From Sphingobium lactosutens (GTDB taxonomy: Bacteria > Pseudomonadota > Alphaproteobacteria > Sphingomonadales > Sphingomonadaceae): a stretch of 64,000 bases of DNA. Where the stretch lies: assembly GCF_013393185.1 (NCBI RefSeq), contig NZ_QJQX01000075.1, positions 62,001 to 126,000 of the forward strand, read 5' to 3'. Position 1 is the stretch's first letter. Each line of letters starts with the position of its first letter. Shown here in pieces: positions 51,013 to 59,823 of the stretch. The position numbers were made by a program, and so were the translations under genes. The notes under the pieces were generated by a model. That model was not told the DNA's origin, searched no databases, and saw only the letters and a list, made by a program, of their open reading frames with translations.

Positions 51013-51168
51013 TCAAATCCCCAGTCGCGCCCAAAAATCATCCGCCGCGATCGGCACGCTGGATGCAGGCTTGCGCTCCACGCGTGCCCAAGAGGAATGG
51101 GGCAGATAGACATGGCCGTCCGGCTGGGCAGGGCGCGATCGACGGGTACGGGTAACAAGGCGGGTCAT
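51013..51168 (-). CDS. Small basic hypothetical protein (51 residues)
   Basis: A 51-residue frame from the ATG at 51168 with a strong ribosome binding site (GAGGAGAAGACG). It reads MTRLVTRTRRSRPAQPDGHV, YLPHSSWARVERKPASSVPI and AADDFWARLGI. The N-terminal half is Arg-rich, the C-terminal half has aromatic and acidic residues. The sound ribosome binding site and protein-like sequence support a real gene; the family is unknown to me. Confidence 0.6.
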   Translation of the reverse strand: MTRLVTRTRRSRPAQPDGHVYLPHSSWARVERKPASSVPIAADDFWARLGI

Positions 51169-51356
51169 CGTCTTCTCCTCAAGCAAGGGAACACGAAACC
51201 TGGCGTGGTCGCTTCGGAACCGTGCGCTTTAGCCGTTGGTGACGCGGAGCAAGCTGACATCCTTCAAAAGCCGCGGAGCGTGAAGCTCGCGACTTTATCT
51301 AGCGATTGAATTGAGAATGTCGAAATAGCTTTGCTTGGGCTGGGGCCAGCCGGGCT

Positions 51357-51740
51357 TTATGCGCCCATCTGATGCAGGCCGCACAGCTTGTTGCCGGCCG
51401 GATCGCGCAGATAGGCAAGGTAAAGCTTGCCAAAGCCGCCCTCTCGAATGCCGGGCGGGTCTTCGCAACTCTTTCCGCCGGACGCGACGCCTGCCGCATG
51501 CCAGGCATCGGTCTGCTCGGGCGACGCCATGGCAAAGCCGATCGTGCCGCCATTGGCATGGCACGCCGCCTGCCCATCAATGGGGCGGGAGATCATGAAA
51601 AAAGCGCCACCATGCACATAGATGACACGTCCCTTGTCGTCCATGAAGCCGGGCTTGGCCCCGATCGCAGCGAACAACGCGTCATAGAAGGCCTTGGACG
51701 CATCGATATCGTTGGTGCCAACCATGACATGGCTGAACAT
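51357..51740 (-). CDS. VOC-family (glyoxalase-like) protein
   Basis: 127 residues from the ATG at 51740, preceded by CGGAGTAAGAAGC. It starts MFSHVMVGTNDIDASKAFYD, the usual first beta-alpha-beta module, and ends YLAYLRDPAGNKLCGLHQMG, the second. Metal-site candidates are His4 and a C-terminal residue in KLCGLH, where the typical Glu is replaced by Cys. Members act on small metabolites or bind antibiotics; the substrate is unknown. Confidence 0.9.
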   Translation of the reverse strand: MFSHVMVGTNDIDASKAFYDALFAAIGAKPGFMDDKGRVIYVHGGAFFMISRPIDGQAACHANGGTIGFAMASPEQTDAWHAAGVASGGKSCEDPPGIREGGFGKLYLAYLRDPAGNKLCGLHQMGA

Positions 51741-51851
51741 GCTTCTTACTCCGGGATCATGGGAATTCAAAACCGCACAAGAGGCGGAGGTTCAGCGCGA
51801 CACTGAAGGCTTGGAACGATCAATAGCCGTCATCGGCCGTCCGGCAGAGGA

Positions 51852-51941
51852 TCAGGCGATAACGCTGTAGAGAAACCAGCCGACGATCAGCAGGCTCGAC
51901 ACAATGCAGACACGATCACCAAAAATGTCGATACGAGACAT
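51852..51941 (-). CDS. Possible 29-residue membrane peptide
   Basis: A short frame from the ATG at 51941 reads MSRIDIFGDRVCIVSSLLIV then GWFLYSVIA, a single hydrophobic span. AGGA lies 10 bases upstream. Evidence is limited to this pattern. The surrounding 51741-52142 holds no other gene. Confidence 0.3.
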   Translation of the reverse strand: MSRIDIFGDRVCIVSSLLIVGWFLYSVIA

Positions 51942-52142
51942 TAGCAAACATCCTTCCACCCTGGGCGCTCTCAGGTCGCCTCTGTGGAAAGATTACATCA
52001 GTTTTTACCGTCACGGAATAGTAAAGTTGCGTCCTATCGACCTTGATAGGCGGCGAGCAGAAACCATCTGTGGCTCGAAAATATAACCGCCAAATTCAAG
52101 GTGATAGCGCATCAATCCAGCGTTGCCGCCCGCTGTTCAGCT

Positions 52143-52364
52143 CTAATCGATGCCGCGATGCTTCAAAAAGGAACGCGTGGCCTCTTCCGCGCCGCGATAG
52201 GCCTCCTGAAATTCGGCGCTCCAATATTTGAGGTCATCCAGATCGATTCGCGCGCCCGAGACTGCGCAAAGCACGAACTGCCCCGGCCGCACGATATCGA
52301 AATGCGGCGTTTCATAATGAAGTACCGCCAGCCCCTGAATATCCGCATTCATCTCCGGCGCCAT
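52143..52364 (-). CDS. DUF2093 family protein
   Basis: 73 residues from the ATG at 52364, which overlaps the stop of the upstream oxidoreductase gene (ATGA). The family pattern is clear: AVLHYETPHFDIVRPGQFVL followed by CAVSGARIDLDDLKYWSAEF and QEAYRGAEEATRSFL. A single Cys (VLCAVSG) is conserved in type. Function is unknown; coupling to a flavin oxidoreductase suggests a shared process. Confidence 0.9.
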   Translation of the reverse strand: MAPEMNADIQGLAVLHYETPHFDIVRPGQFVLCAVSGARIDLDDLKYWSAEFQEAYRGAEEATRSFLKHRGID

Positions 52365-53788
52365 CAATCGCCGGTGAGGATGCGGTCGACCAGCTGCTTC
52401 ACGGTCGGCACGAACCCGTTCGAATAGAAGGGGTCCTGCTTGAACCGATAGGCGGCATGGCCCGCGAACAGCAGATTCTTGTCGAGGTCGCCGCCATGGA
52501 CCGATTCCTGGAGCGACTTCTGGATGCAGAAGCTGCGCGGGTCGGCCAGGCGACCGGTCGAGTTGGTCTCGCTGTCCATCCAGCTGGAGAAGCTGCACTG
52601 CGACAGGCAGCCCATGCAGTCGGTCTGGTCCTTGCGGATTTCCGCTTTCTCTTCCTCGGTCACGAAGACGAGCGTATTGTCCGGCGTCTTGAGCGCGGAG
52701 GTGAAGCCCGCCCCGAACCATTCGCGCGCGCGCTGAAGATCGCCCAGCGTCACCCAGAAATTCTTGCCCTTCACGCCCACGTCGAGCTGGTGGGTATGGT
52801 CGCCCGCCTGTTCGGTGCTGAACGGGATCTGCCGGTCCGACCGCGCCTCCAGCGAGCGCAGGAAGGGATTGCGGATCGCCGAGCTGTAGAAGCCGGTGGG
52901 CGAGAATTTGTGCAGCAGCACGTCGCCCGGCTCCAGCTGCATCAGCCGGTCCTTCCAGTCCTGCGGGATCGGGCTTTCCTGCGTCAGCAGCGGGCGCGTG
53001 CCGAACTGGAACATGATCGAGCCGAGTTCCGGATTGTCGATCCAGTCGTTCCAGTCCTTGAGCGCCCAGACGCCGCCGGCCATGACGATCGGCACGTCGT
53101 CGGAAATGCCGCCTTCGCGCATGGTCGCACGCAGGTCGCGGACGCGGGGATAGGGATCCTGCGGCGCGCGCGGATCTTCGGCGTTGGACAGGCCGTTATG
53201 GCCGCCCGCCAGCCAGGGATCTTCATAGACCACCGCCGCCAGCCATTCCGACGCCTTGGAATAGGCGCGCTTCCACAGCGCGCGGAAGGCGCGGCCGGAG
53301 GAGACGATGGGGAGATAGCTGACATTGTAGGAAGCGGCGATTTCGCTGAGCTTGTAGGGCATGCCCGCGCCGCAGGTGACGCCGGCCACCATGCCCCTGG
53401 TCTTTTCAAGGACGCCGTGCAGCACCCTTTGCGCACCGCCCATTTCCCACAGGACGTTGATGTTGATCGCGCCCTTGCCGCCGGCAATCTCGAACGCGCG
53501 CTTCACCTGCTCGACGGCGCCGTCGATGGCATAGGCGATCAGTTCCTCATGCCGGTCGCGGCGGGTGCGGCCATGATAGATTTGGGGGATGATGTTGCCG
53601 AAACTGTCATAGCTGTCGGCATTCACCGCCGACACGGTGCCGATGCCGCCAGCCGCCGCCCAGGCGCCGGAGCTGCTATGGTTGGACACGGCAACGCCCT
53701 TGCCGCCCTCCACGATCGGCCACACTTCACGGCCACCATAGACGATGGGCTTCAACCCCTTGAACAACGACATCTCCTGCACATGCAC
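52364..53788 (-). CDS. Nitronate monooxygenase-like flavin protein with C-terminal Cys motif
   Basis: 474 residues from a GTG at 53788, or 469 from the ATG at 53773. The TIM-barrel NMO/enoyl-reductase-like fold shows NHSSSGAWAAAGGIGTVSAV, GGKGAININVLWEMGGAQRV, GVTCGAGMPYKLSEIAASYN, VPIVMAGGVWALKDWNDW and QFGTRPLLTQ. Unlike simple NMOs it has a C-terminal extension with DCMGCLSQCSFSSW and a later Cys in RSFCIQKSLQ, which could hold an iron-sulfur cluster or redox disulfide. It is coupled to a DUF2093 gene. The true reaction is not known. Confidence 0.85.
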   Translation of the reverse strand: MHVQEMSLFKGLKPIVYGGREVWPIVEGGKGVAVSNHSSSGAWAAAGGIGTVSAVNADSYDSFGNIIPQIYHGRTRRDRHEELIAYAIDGAVEQVKRAFEIAGGKGAININVLWEMGGAQRVLHGVLEKTRGMVAGVTCGAGMPYKLSEIAASYNVSYLPIVSSGRAFRALWKRAYSKASEWLAAVVYEDPWLAGGHNGLSNAEDPRAPQDPYPRVRDLRATMREGGISDDVPIVMAGGVWALKDWNDWIDNPELGSIMFQFGTRPLLTQESPIPQDWKDRLMQLEPGDVLLHKFSPTGFYSSAIRNPFLRSLEARSDRQIPFSTEQAGDHTHQLDVGVKGKNFWVTLGDLQRAREWFGAGFTSALKTPDNTLVFVTEEEKAEIRKDQTDCMGCLSQCSFSSWMDSETNSTGRLADPRSFCIQKSLQESVHGGDLDKNLLFAGHAAYRFKQDPFYSNGFVPTVKQLVDRILTGD

Positions 53789-53858
53789 CCGGCCCCCTCG
53801 ACCGGGTAAAAAGCGACCCTATAGCAGCTTTGGCTGTCTATGACGAATTTCGCGCGCC

Positions 53859-55004
53859 CTAGCGCAAAATCATGGGGCTGGCCAGAGCCTCCCCATAAAG
53901 GCGTGCATAGGCGTGTACCATGTCCTGTTCCGCATAATCGCGCTGCGCGCGCTGCCGGTTGGCCGCGCCCAGCCGTGCGCGCAATTCGGCGTCTCCCGCC
54001 AGCACCCCAAGGGCCGCCGCCAGCCCCGCTTCGTCCGGCACGACGAAGGGGCGATTTTCCGGCGCGACCATGTTGGCGACGTCACCTACGTCCATGGACG
54101 CGGCGGGCACGCGAGCCGCCATCGCCTCCACCAGCGAGATCGGAAATTGCTCGCTGTCCGACGACAGGGCGAACATGTCGAACAGGCCGACGAAGCGCCA
54201 GGGCCGGTCCATGAACCCCGCCATATGGATGTCGGTGAGGCCATGGGTGGCGGCCTCCGCCAGGATCGCGTCCCGCTCCGGCCCCTCGCCCACCACCACC
54301 AGTTGCAGCCGGTCCTTGTGCGCGGCGACGGCGCGGACGAGGCGCGGGATATTCTTGACCGCGCGCAACCCCGCCAGCGTGCCGACCAGCAGCTTGCCGG
54401 GCGTGCGGACCAGACCGGGAATGGCGTCGGGCGCGGGCGGCTGCGCATAGCGGGCGACGTCGATCCCGTTGCGGATCAGATGCAACCTGCCCGCCGGCTG
54501 TTTCCAGGCGGAGCGCGCAATCCCTTCCAGCCGGACCGAAGGCACCACCATAGCATGCGCACGCTGAAGCGCGACGCGGCGGAACAGGTTGCGCTTGGTC
54601 TTCAGCCGCTCCGTCTCGTCCGCGTTAAATCCATCCTCATGGTGGATCAGCGGCGGCAGCCCCGCCGACGCCCCCGCCAGCCGATGCGCCATCACCGCGT
54701 CCATCGATCCCCAATTATAGGTGAGGACGAGATCGAACCGTTTGAGAAAGGCGGTGATGACCCGGTACCGCGCCAGCCCCGGCTTGCCCGCGAAGGACGG
54801 GCCATCGGGAAAATCCACCTTGACCGCCGGATCGATCGCATCGCGCGCGCCCATCGCGGCTGGATCGGCGCTGACGATGCTGTGCCGCGCCCGGTCGCCC
54901 CAGATGTTCATCAGCCGAACGGCGCGCGCTTCCTTGCCCCCCAGCGAGAAGCTGCCATGGACGTGGAGGATATGAGGCCGGAACTGGCCGGACCCGTCAG
55001 CCAT
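53859..55004 (-). CDS. GT4-type glycosyltransferase
   Basis: 381 residues from the ATG at 55004, which overlaps the upstream hydrolase stop by eight bases. The GT-B fold is visible: HILHVHGSFSLGGKEARAVR at the start, GTLAGLRAVKNIPRLVRAVA, VVGEGPERDAILAEA, and the E-x7-E motif in SSDSEQFPISLVEAMAARVP. It transfers a sugar from a nucleotide donor to an unknown acceptor, probably for surface polysaccharide. No other polysaccharide genes are near. Confidence 0.92.
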   Translation of the reverse strand: MADGSGQFRPHILHVHGSFSLGGKEARAVRLMNIWGDRARHSIVSADPAAMGARDAIDPAVKVDFPDGPSFAGKPGLARYRVITAFLKRFDLVLTYNWGSMDAVMAHRLAGASAGLPPLIHHEDGFNADETERLKTKRNLFRRVALQRAHAMVVPSVRLEGIARSAWKQPAGRLHLIRNGIDVARYAQPPAPDAIPGLVRTPGKLLVGTLAGLRAVKNIPRLVRAVAAHKDRLQLVVVGEGPERDAILAEAATHGLTDIHMAGFMDRPWRFVGLFDMFALSSDSEQFPISLVEAMAARVPAASMDVGDVANMVAPENRPFVVPDEAGLAAALGVLAGDAELRARLGAANRQRAQRDYAEQDMVHAYARLYGEALASPMILR

Positions 55005-55866
55005 GCAGGACGCGCGCCAGCAGCCGGTCGATCGCGGCGGCGCTTTCCGGCTCGTCGAGCGCGGGGGCATGGCCGACATGGGGGATCGTCGCCAGTTCGG
55101 CGCTTTCCCCCATCTCCCGCATCATCCGCTCCGCGCTGGCGGCGCTCAGCAGGTCGGACCGCTCGCCGCGCAGCAGCAGCGTCGGAATACCGCGGAACGC
55201 CTGCATCACCGGCCACATGTCGACGCCTGCCTCGCTGCCCATGGCGCGGATCGGCTCGGCGATCTTCATGTCATAGTCGAGCACGACGCGCCCGCCGCTG
55301 TTCAGCCGATAGAGCCGCTTGGCCATGGCGAGCCATTGTTCCAGGTCATAGCCGGGATAGACGTCTTCATTATTTTCCGCGAGCGCCCGCGCGGCATGGA
55401 CCCAAGTCGGGTGCGACTGGCCGACCCCGACATAGGACCGGATGCGCGCCAGCCCCGCCTCGTCCAGCGTCGGGCCGACATCGTTGAGCAGCGCGCCGGC
55501 CAGCCAGTCGCGCTGGGTCGCGGCGATCAGCATGGTGATGATCCCGCCCAGCGACGTCCCCACCGCAACGAAGCGAGTGATGGCGAGGTCGGCCAGCAAG
55601 CGGCTGATATCCTGCAAATAGGTCAGCGGGACATAGGTCATCGCGTCCTTGGCATAGGCGCTTTCGGCACGGCCGCGCATGTCCGGGCAGATGAGCCGCC
55701 ATTCGCCCGCCAGCCGACCGGCCAGCGGCTCGAAATCGCGCGCGTTGCGGGTCAACCCCGGCAGGCAAAGCAAGGGCGGCCGCCCATCCTCACCGCCATC
55801 ATAGTCCCGATAATGGAGCCGGAGCCCATCGGGAGACCACCAATATCCGTCCTTATAGCCGGTCAA
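54997..55866 (-). CDS. Alpha/beta hydrolase
   Basis: 289 residues. The oxyanion-hole segment LLCLPGLTRNARDFEPLAGR is followed by PDMRGRAESAYA, the nucleophile Ser in VAVGTSLGGIITM, an acid candidate in LRGERSDLLS and the His in IPHVGHAPALDEP. The substrate is unknown. It is coupled to a glycosyltransferase gene by an eight-base overlap and is divergent from selO with 37 bases between starts. Confidence 0.93.
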   Translation of the reverse strand: MTGYKDGYWWSPDGLRLHYRDYDGGEDGRPPLLCLPGLTRNARDFEPLAGRLAGEWRLICPDMRGRAESAYAKDAMTYVPLTYLQDISRLLADLAITRFVAVGTSLGGIITMLIAATQRDWLAGALLNDVGPTLDEAGLARIRSYVGVGQSHPTWVHAARALAENNEDVYPGYDLEQWLAMAKRLYRLNSGGRVVLDYDMKIAEPIRAMGSEAGVDMWPVMQAFRGIPTLLLRGERSDLLSAASAERMMREMGESAELATIPHVGHAPALDEPESAAAIDRLLARVLHG

Positions 55867-55903
55867 GCTTGATCCTTCCGCCCTGGCTCCCCCATATCGC
55901 CCT

Positions 55904-57301
55904 ATGAACCAGACGCCGCAACCCGCAACTTATCGTCCCGCGACCGAAATCGACACGCTGATGCCCGACATTGGCGATCCCGTCGCGGCCGCACACTTTC
56001 CGCAGACCATCCTGCGCTACCGCAACGACCGGGCGGCCGCCTCGGTCGGGCTGGCAGGATTGAGCGATGAGGATTGGCTCGCCCATTTCGGCCGCTTCGC
56101 GCCGCTCGAAGGCAGCCTGCCCCGGCCGCTGGCGCTGCGTTATCATGGCCATCAGTTCCGCCATTATAATCCCGATATCGGCGACGGGCGCGGCTTCCTG
56201 TTCGCGCAGTTGCGCGACGCAGGCGGGCGGCTGCTTGACCTGGGCACCAAAGGATCGGGCCAGACGCCCTATAGCCGCTTTGGCGACGGGCGACTGACGC
56301 TGAAGGGCGGCGTCCGCGAGATATTGGCGACCGAAATGCTGGAGGCGCTGGGCGTCAACACGTCGAAAACCTTCTCCATCGTCGAGACGGGCGAGGCGCT
56401 GGAGCGCAACGACGAACCCTCCCCCACCCGCGCGGCGGTGATGGTGCGCCTCAGCCATTCGCATGTCCGCATCGGATCGTTCCAGCGCGCCGCATTTCAT
56501 GACGACAAGGCGTTGCTGGAGAGGCTGACCGACTATGCGCTGACGCGGCTTTACGCAGAAACGCCGGGCGACAATCCGCCCGCACAGCTTCTTGGCCGGG
56601 TGGTGGAGCGCACCGCCGATCTCGCCGCGAGCTACATGGTCGCGGGTTTCGTCCATGGGGTGCTCAACAGCGACAATATCAATGTGACGGGCGAGAGTTT
56701 CGATTATGGCCCGTGGCGCTTCACGCCGCTCTGGGATGCAGGCTTCACCGCCGCCTATTTCGACCATGCCGGGCTCTACGCCTTCGGGCGGCAGGCGGAG
56801 GCGATCCATTGGGACGTGGCGCAACTGGCGGTGTCCCTCAGGCCGCTGGTGGAGGCCGAGCCGCTGATCGCGCAGCTGGAACGGTTCCCGGCGCTCTATG
56901 GCGAGGCGATGCAGCGGCGCTTCTGCTGGCGGCTGGGCGTCGAGCCGGGCGCCGACCCCGGCCCGATGATCGAGGCGGCGGTGCGCGGCATGGTGACGAC
57001 GGGCACCGGGATCGACCGCTTCTTCCACGACTGGCACGGCGGCGTGGCGCGCGACGGGGCGGCCTATGGCGATGCGGGATGGGCAACGTTCCGTGAAGCG
57101 ATCGCAGGTTTTGCGGCGGTGCCGGGAGCGAGGGACCACGCCTATTGGGCCGACGAAACCCCCTGCTCGATGCACATCGAGGAAGTCGAGGCGATCTGGA
57201 ACGCGATCGACAAGGACGACGACTGGACGCCGCTATACGCCAAGGTCGCCGCGATCCGGCGCATGGGCGAGGCGCATGGGGATGGACCGGGGGTAGTTTG
57301 A
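55904..57301 (+). CDS. selO: Protein adenylyltransferase SelO (YdiU/UPF0061)
   Basis: 465 residues, close to the E. coli length of 478. This pseudokinase transfers AMP to Ser, Thr or Tyr of proteins in redox control. Characteristic blocks are YHGHQFRHYNPDIGDGRGFL followed by FAQLRDAGGRLLDLGTKGSG, TSKTFSIVETGEALERNDEP, MVRLSHSHVRIGSFQRAAF, and GVLNSDNINVTGESFDYGPW, which carries the metal-binding Asn and Asp. Two consecutive dispersed repeats follow the gene. Confidence 0.95.
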   Translation: MNQTPQPATYRPATEIDTLMPDIGDPVAAAHFPQTILRYRNDRAAASVGLAGLSDEDWLAHFGRFAPLEGSLPRPLALRYHGHQFRHYNPDIGDGRGFLFAQLRDAGGRLLDLGTKGSGQTPYSRFGDGRLTLKGGVREILATEMLEALGVNTSKTFSIVETGEALERNDEPSPTRAAVMVRLSHSHVRIGSFQRAAFHDDKALLERLTDYALTRLYAETPGDNPPAQLLGRVVERTADLAASYMVAGFVHGVLNSDNINVTGESFDYGPWRFTPLWDAGFTAAYFDHAGLYAFGRQAEAIHWDVAQLAVSLRPLVEAEPLIAQLERFPALYGEAMQRRFCWRLGVEPGADPGPMIEAAVRGMVTTGTGIDRFFHDWHGGVARDGAAYGDAGWATFREAIAGFAAVPGARDHAYWADETPCSMHIEEVEAIWNAIDKDDDWTPLYAKVAAIRRMGEAHGDGPGVV

Positions 57302-57307
57302 TTACTG

Positions 57308-57388
57308 CGTCACCCCGGCCTTGAGCCGGGGTCCAGCTTCTTCTGTCGACCAAAGAAAGCGGGATCCCGGGTCAGGCCCGGGATGACG
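57308..57388. repeat. Dispersed repeats (CGTCACCCCGGCC family), copy 2
   Basis: The first part matches 16456-16486 exactly over CGTCACCCCGGCCTTGAGCC and GGGGTCCAGCT. A second palindrome follows (GATCCCGGGTCAGGCCCGGG then ATGACGG). Confidence 0.85.
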
Positions 57389-57450
57389 GAAGAACTGAAA
57401 CGCCACCCCCTCGTCATTCCTTAACCATTTTCCGCCATACCCGCCCGCAA

Positions 57451-58884
57451 ATGGTCGCGCCGCTTACATCCCATGAACCCGCTACCGGCACGCTGCTCTG
57501 GCAGGGCGAGCCGGGCGATGTCGATGCCGAGGTGGCGCGCGCCCGCGCCGCCTGGCCCAGATGGGCGGCCCAGCCCATCGCCTACCGGATCGAGACGCTC
57601 CGCCGCTTCGTCAATGTCGTGCGCCGCAATGAAGACGCGCTGGCGGACCTGATCGCGCGCGAGACGGGCAAGCCGCTCTGGGACGCGCGCGACGAAGTCA
57701 CCGCCGTCATGGCCAAGGTCGACATCAGCGTCGCCGCCTATTCCGAACGCACCGGGCAGCGGCGGCTGGAGGCCAATCTGGGCGCGCGCCAGTCGGTGCG
57801 GCACAAGCCCCATGGCGTGATGGCGGTGCTCGGCCCCTATAATCTACCGGCGCACCTGCCCAACGGCCATATCATTCCCGCGCTGCTGGCCGGCAACGCC
57901 GTGGTGTTCAAGCCGTCGGACAAGACGCCCGCCGTGGGCGAGATGCTGGTCCGCCTCTATCATGAGGCGGGCGTGCCGGAGGATGCGGTGCGACTGCTGG
58001 TCGGCGGCGCGGATGCAGGCAAGGCGCTCGCCGCGCACCCGGACGTTGGCGGCATCCTCTTCACCGGCTCGGCCCAGACCGGCATCGCCATCAACCGCCA
58101 GTTCGCGGCCCAGCCGTCCAAGATCCTCGCGCTGGAGATGGGCGGCAACAACCCTCTCGTCGTGTGGGACACGCCCGAAATCCATGCCGCCGCCGCGATC
58201 GTCATCCAGTCGGCCTTCCTCAGCAGCGGCCAGCGCTGTACCGCCGCCAGCCGGCTGATCGTCAGGGAAAGCCTCGCCGACCGGCTGATCGCGGAGGTCA
58301 AGCGGCTGGCCGACCGGCTGATCGTCGACCATCCCCATGCCGATCCCGCCCCCTATATGGGTCCGGTGATCGACAATCAGGCGGCCGATGGACTGACCGA
58401 AAGCTTCCTCTGGCTGATGAGCAATGGCGGCCGACCGATCAAGCATATGGTGCGCGTGAAGCCGGGCCTGCCCTTCCTGACGCCCGCGATCATCGACGTG
58501 ACCGGCATGAAGGAACGGCCCGATGTCGAGCTGTTCGGCCCGCTGCTCCAGGTCGTGCGCGTGGCCGAGTTCGGCGACGCCATCGCGGAGGCGAACAATA
58601 GCCGTTACGGCCTGTCCGCCTCGCTGATCGGCGGATCGCCCGAACACTATAGCCAGTTCTGGTCAAACGTCCGCGCCGGCGTGGTCAACTGGAACCGCCC
58701 GACCAACGGCGCGGCATCCAGCGCGCCCTTCGGGGGCGTCGGCATATCGGGCAATCACCGGCCCAGCGCCTATTATGCCGCCGACTATTGCGCCTATCCC
58801 GTGGTGTCGGTCGAGATCGAAACACCCCGCGCATCGATCGGCGTTGGACTGAAGGAAGTCGACGTCAGCGCGATGGGGGATTGA
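57451..58884 (+). CDS. astD: AstD-like succinylglutamate semialdehyde dehydrogenase (copy 2)
   Basis: 477 residues. The catalytic Glu is in ILALEMGGNNPLVVWDTPEI and Cys in LSSGQRCTAASR; KPHGVMAVLGPYNLPAHLPN and the ending GISGNHRPSAYYAADYCAYP are typical of AstD. In the arginine succinyltransferase pathway this enzyme oxidises N-succinylglutamate semialdehyde. No astA, astB or astE is visible in this window, so pathway membership is unproven. No good ribosome binding site precedes the ATG. Compared with copy 1 (48394-49803), this one resembles classical AstD more (QRCTAAS instead of QRCSCAR). Confidence 0.9.
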   Translation: MVAPLTSHEPATGTLLWQGEPGDVDAEVARARAAWPRWAAQPIAYRIETLRRFVNVVRRNEDALADLIARETGKPLWDARDEVTAVMAKVDISVAAYSERTGQRRLEANLGARQSVRHKPHGVMAVLGPYNLPAHLPNGHIIPALLAGNAVVFKPSDKTPAVGEMLVRLYHEAGVPEDAVRLLVGGADAGKALAAHPDVGGILFTGSAQTGIAINRQFAAQPSKILALEMGGNNPLVVWDTPEIHAAAAIVIQSAFLSSGQRCTAASRLIVRESLADRLIAEVKRLADRLIVDHPHADPAPYMGPVIDNQAADGLTESFLWLMSNGGRPIKHMVRVKPGLPFLTPAIIDVTGMKERPDVELFGPLLQVVRVAEFGDAIAEANNSRYGLSASLIGGSPEHYSQFWSNVRAGVVNWNRPTNGAASSAPFGGVGISGNHRPSAYYAADYCAYPVVSVEIETPRASIGVGLKEVDVSAMGD

Positions 58885-59042
58885 GGGGCGCGCGTATCTG
58901 GCTGGCGGTTTGCGACCATTTTTTGACATAGAGATAGATCGCACACATCGCGCGCATCAGACCGTCCGGTTTCTCGCACATTGATCAGTGATAGTTGCCA
59001 CTTGGAGGTGGAATATGAACCACGCCCTGTTAATGTGTCAGC

Positions 59043-59549
59043 ATGACGAAACGAGGTATCGAGCATTTCCCATATCCAGAAGATTGGACTGATGACCTAC
59101 TAAATGAACTTGGTTATAGGCGGCGTGCAGTTTCAGTTTTTGATCATTGGCTGACGGAAGAGGAGTGGGAAGCAAGCCCTTACATTGTGTTAGAGCGGGC
59201 GCAGGCCGTGGGGCTTGAGGCGGATTTTCTTGAACAATGCTATCAGTTCCAAGCTTTTTACCGCTGTCTTTTCGAGAAAGGCGTTTTCCGCCTCACCGGC
59301 CTGAGGACAAAGCGACAGGTGGCTTGGCATCCTCATTGGGATCGTCGATTGAAGAAGGCTGTAAATGCTATCGCATGGGATTTACGATGGGGGTCTGAAT
59401 TCTACGCGCCTACTAATCACGTTCGTGTCATGTCTGGTGACGACCGGACAGACGTCCTTCTCTTAGAAGAAGAGGCAGACGAGCGGGCACTCGAAAATCT
59501 CGCGAATAAATTTGGGCTACACTTTCTTCGTGGGGAAAATTGGTTGTAA
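59043..59549 (+). CDS. Hypothetical protein of low GC content
   Basis: 168 residues. It reads MTKRGIEHFPYPEDWTDDLL, RAVSVFDHWLTEEEWEASPY, RTKRQVAWHPHWDRRLKKAV and a C-terminal acidic stretch (DVLLLEEEADERALENLANK). I do not recognise the family. Codon use is far less GC-rich than the neighbours (frequent TTA, ATA, TTT, GAA), which points to recent horizontal acquisition. It is flanked by the AstD-like gene and a dispersed repeat. Confidence 0.65.
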   Translation: MTKRGIEHFPYPEDWTDDLLNELGYRRRAVSVFDHWLTEEEWEASPYIVLERAQAVGLEADFLEQCYQFQAFYRCLFEKGVFRLTGLRTKRQVAWHPHWDRRLKKAVNAIAWDLRWGSEFYAPTNHVRVMSGDDRTDVLLLEEEADERALENLANKFGLHFLRGENWL

Positions 59550-59597
59550 TGCGAACTGACCATATTCCCACCGGAATGTCCGCTAACCACCCCTTTT

Positions 59598-59712
59598 CGT
59601 CATTCCCGCGACCCGAAGGGCGGCCGCAGGCCAACGCGGGAACCCATCTCCTGACCTTGCGTCCAGCACCAGGCCGGGGAGATGGATCCCCCCGCCTCCG
59701 CGGGGATGACGG
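59598..59712. repeat. Dispersed repeat element
   Basis: It opens with CGTCATTCCCGCGACCCGAA and closes with CCGCCTCCGCGGGGATGACG. Inner segments GGCCAACGCGGGAACCCATC and GGCCGGGGAGATGGATCC form further inverted matches. This is typical of sphingomonad intergenic repeats ending in ATGACG. Confidence 0.8.
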
Positions 59713-59823
59713 AGTTGGAAGCAAATCCCTACCTCCATACCCCGCCACGCAAAAACATTTCCTAATCCCCGCCATACCCATTCTGAATTGAACTCGCGCG
59801 GCGCATTCGCCATGTGGGCGACC

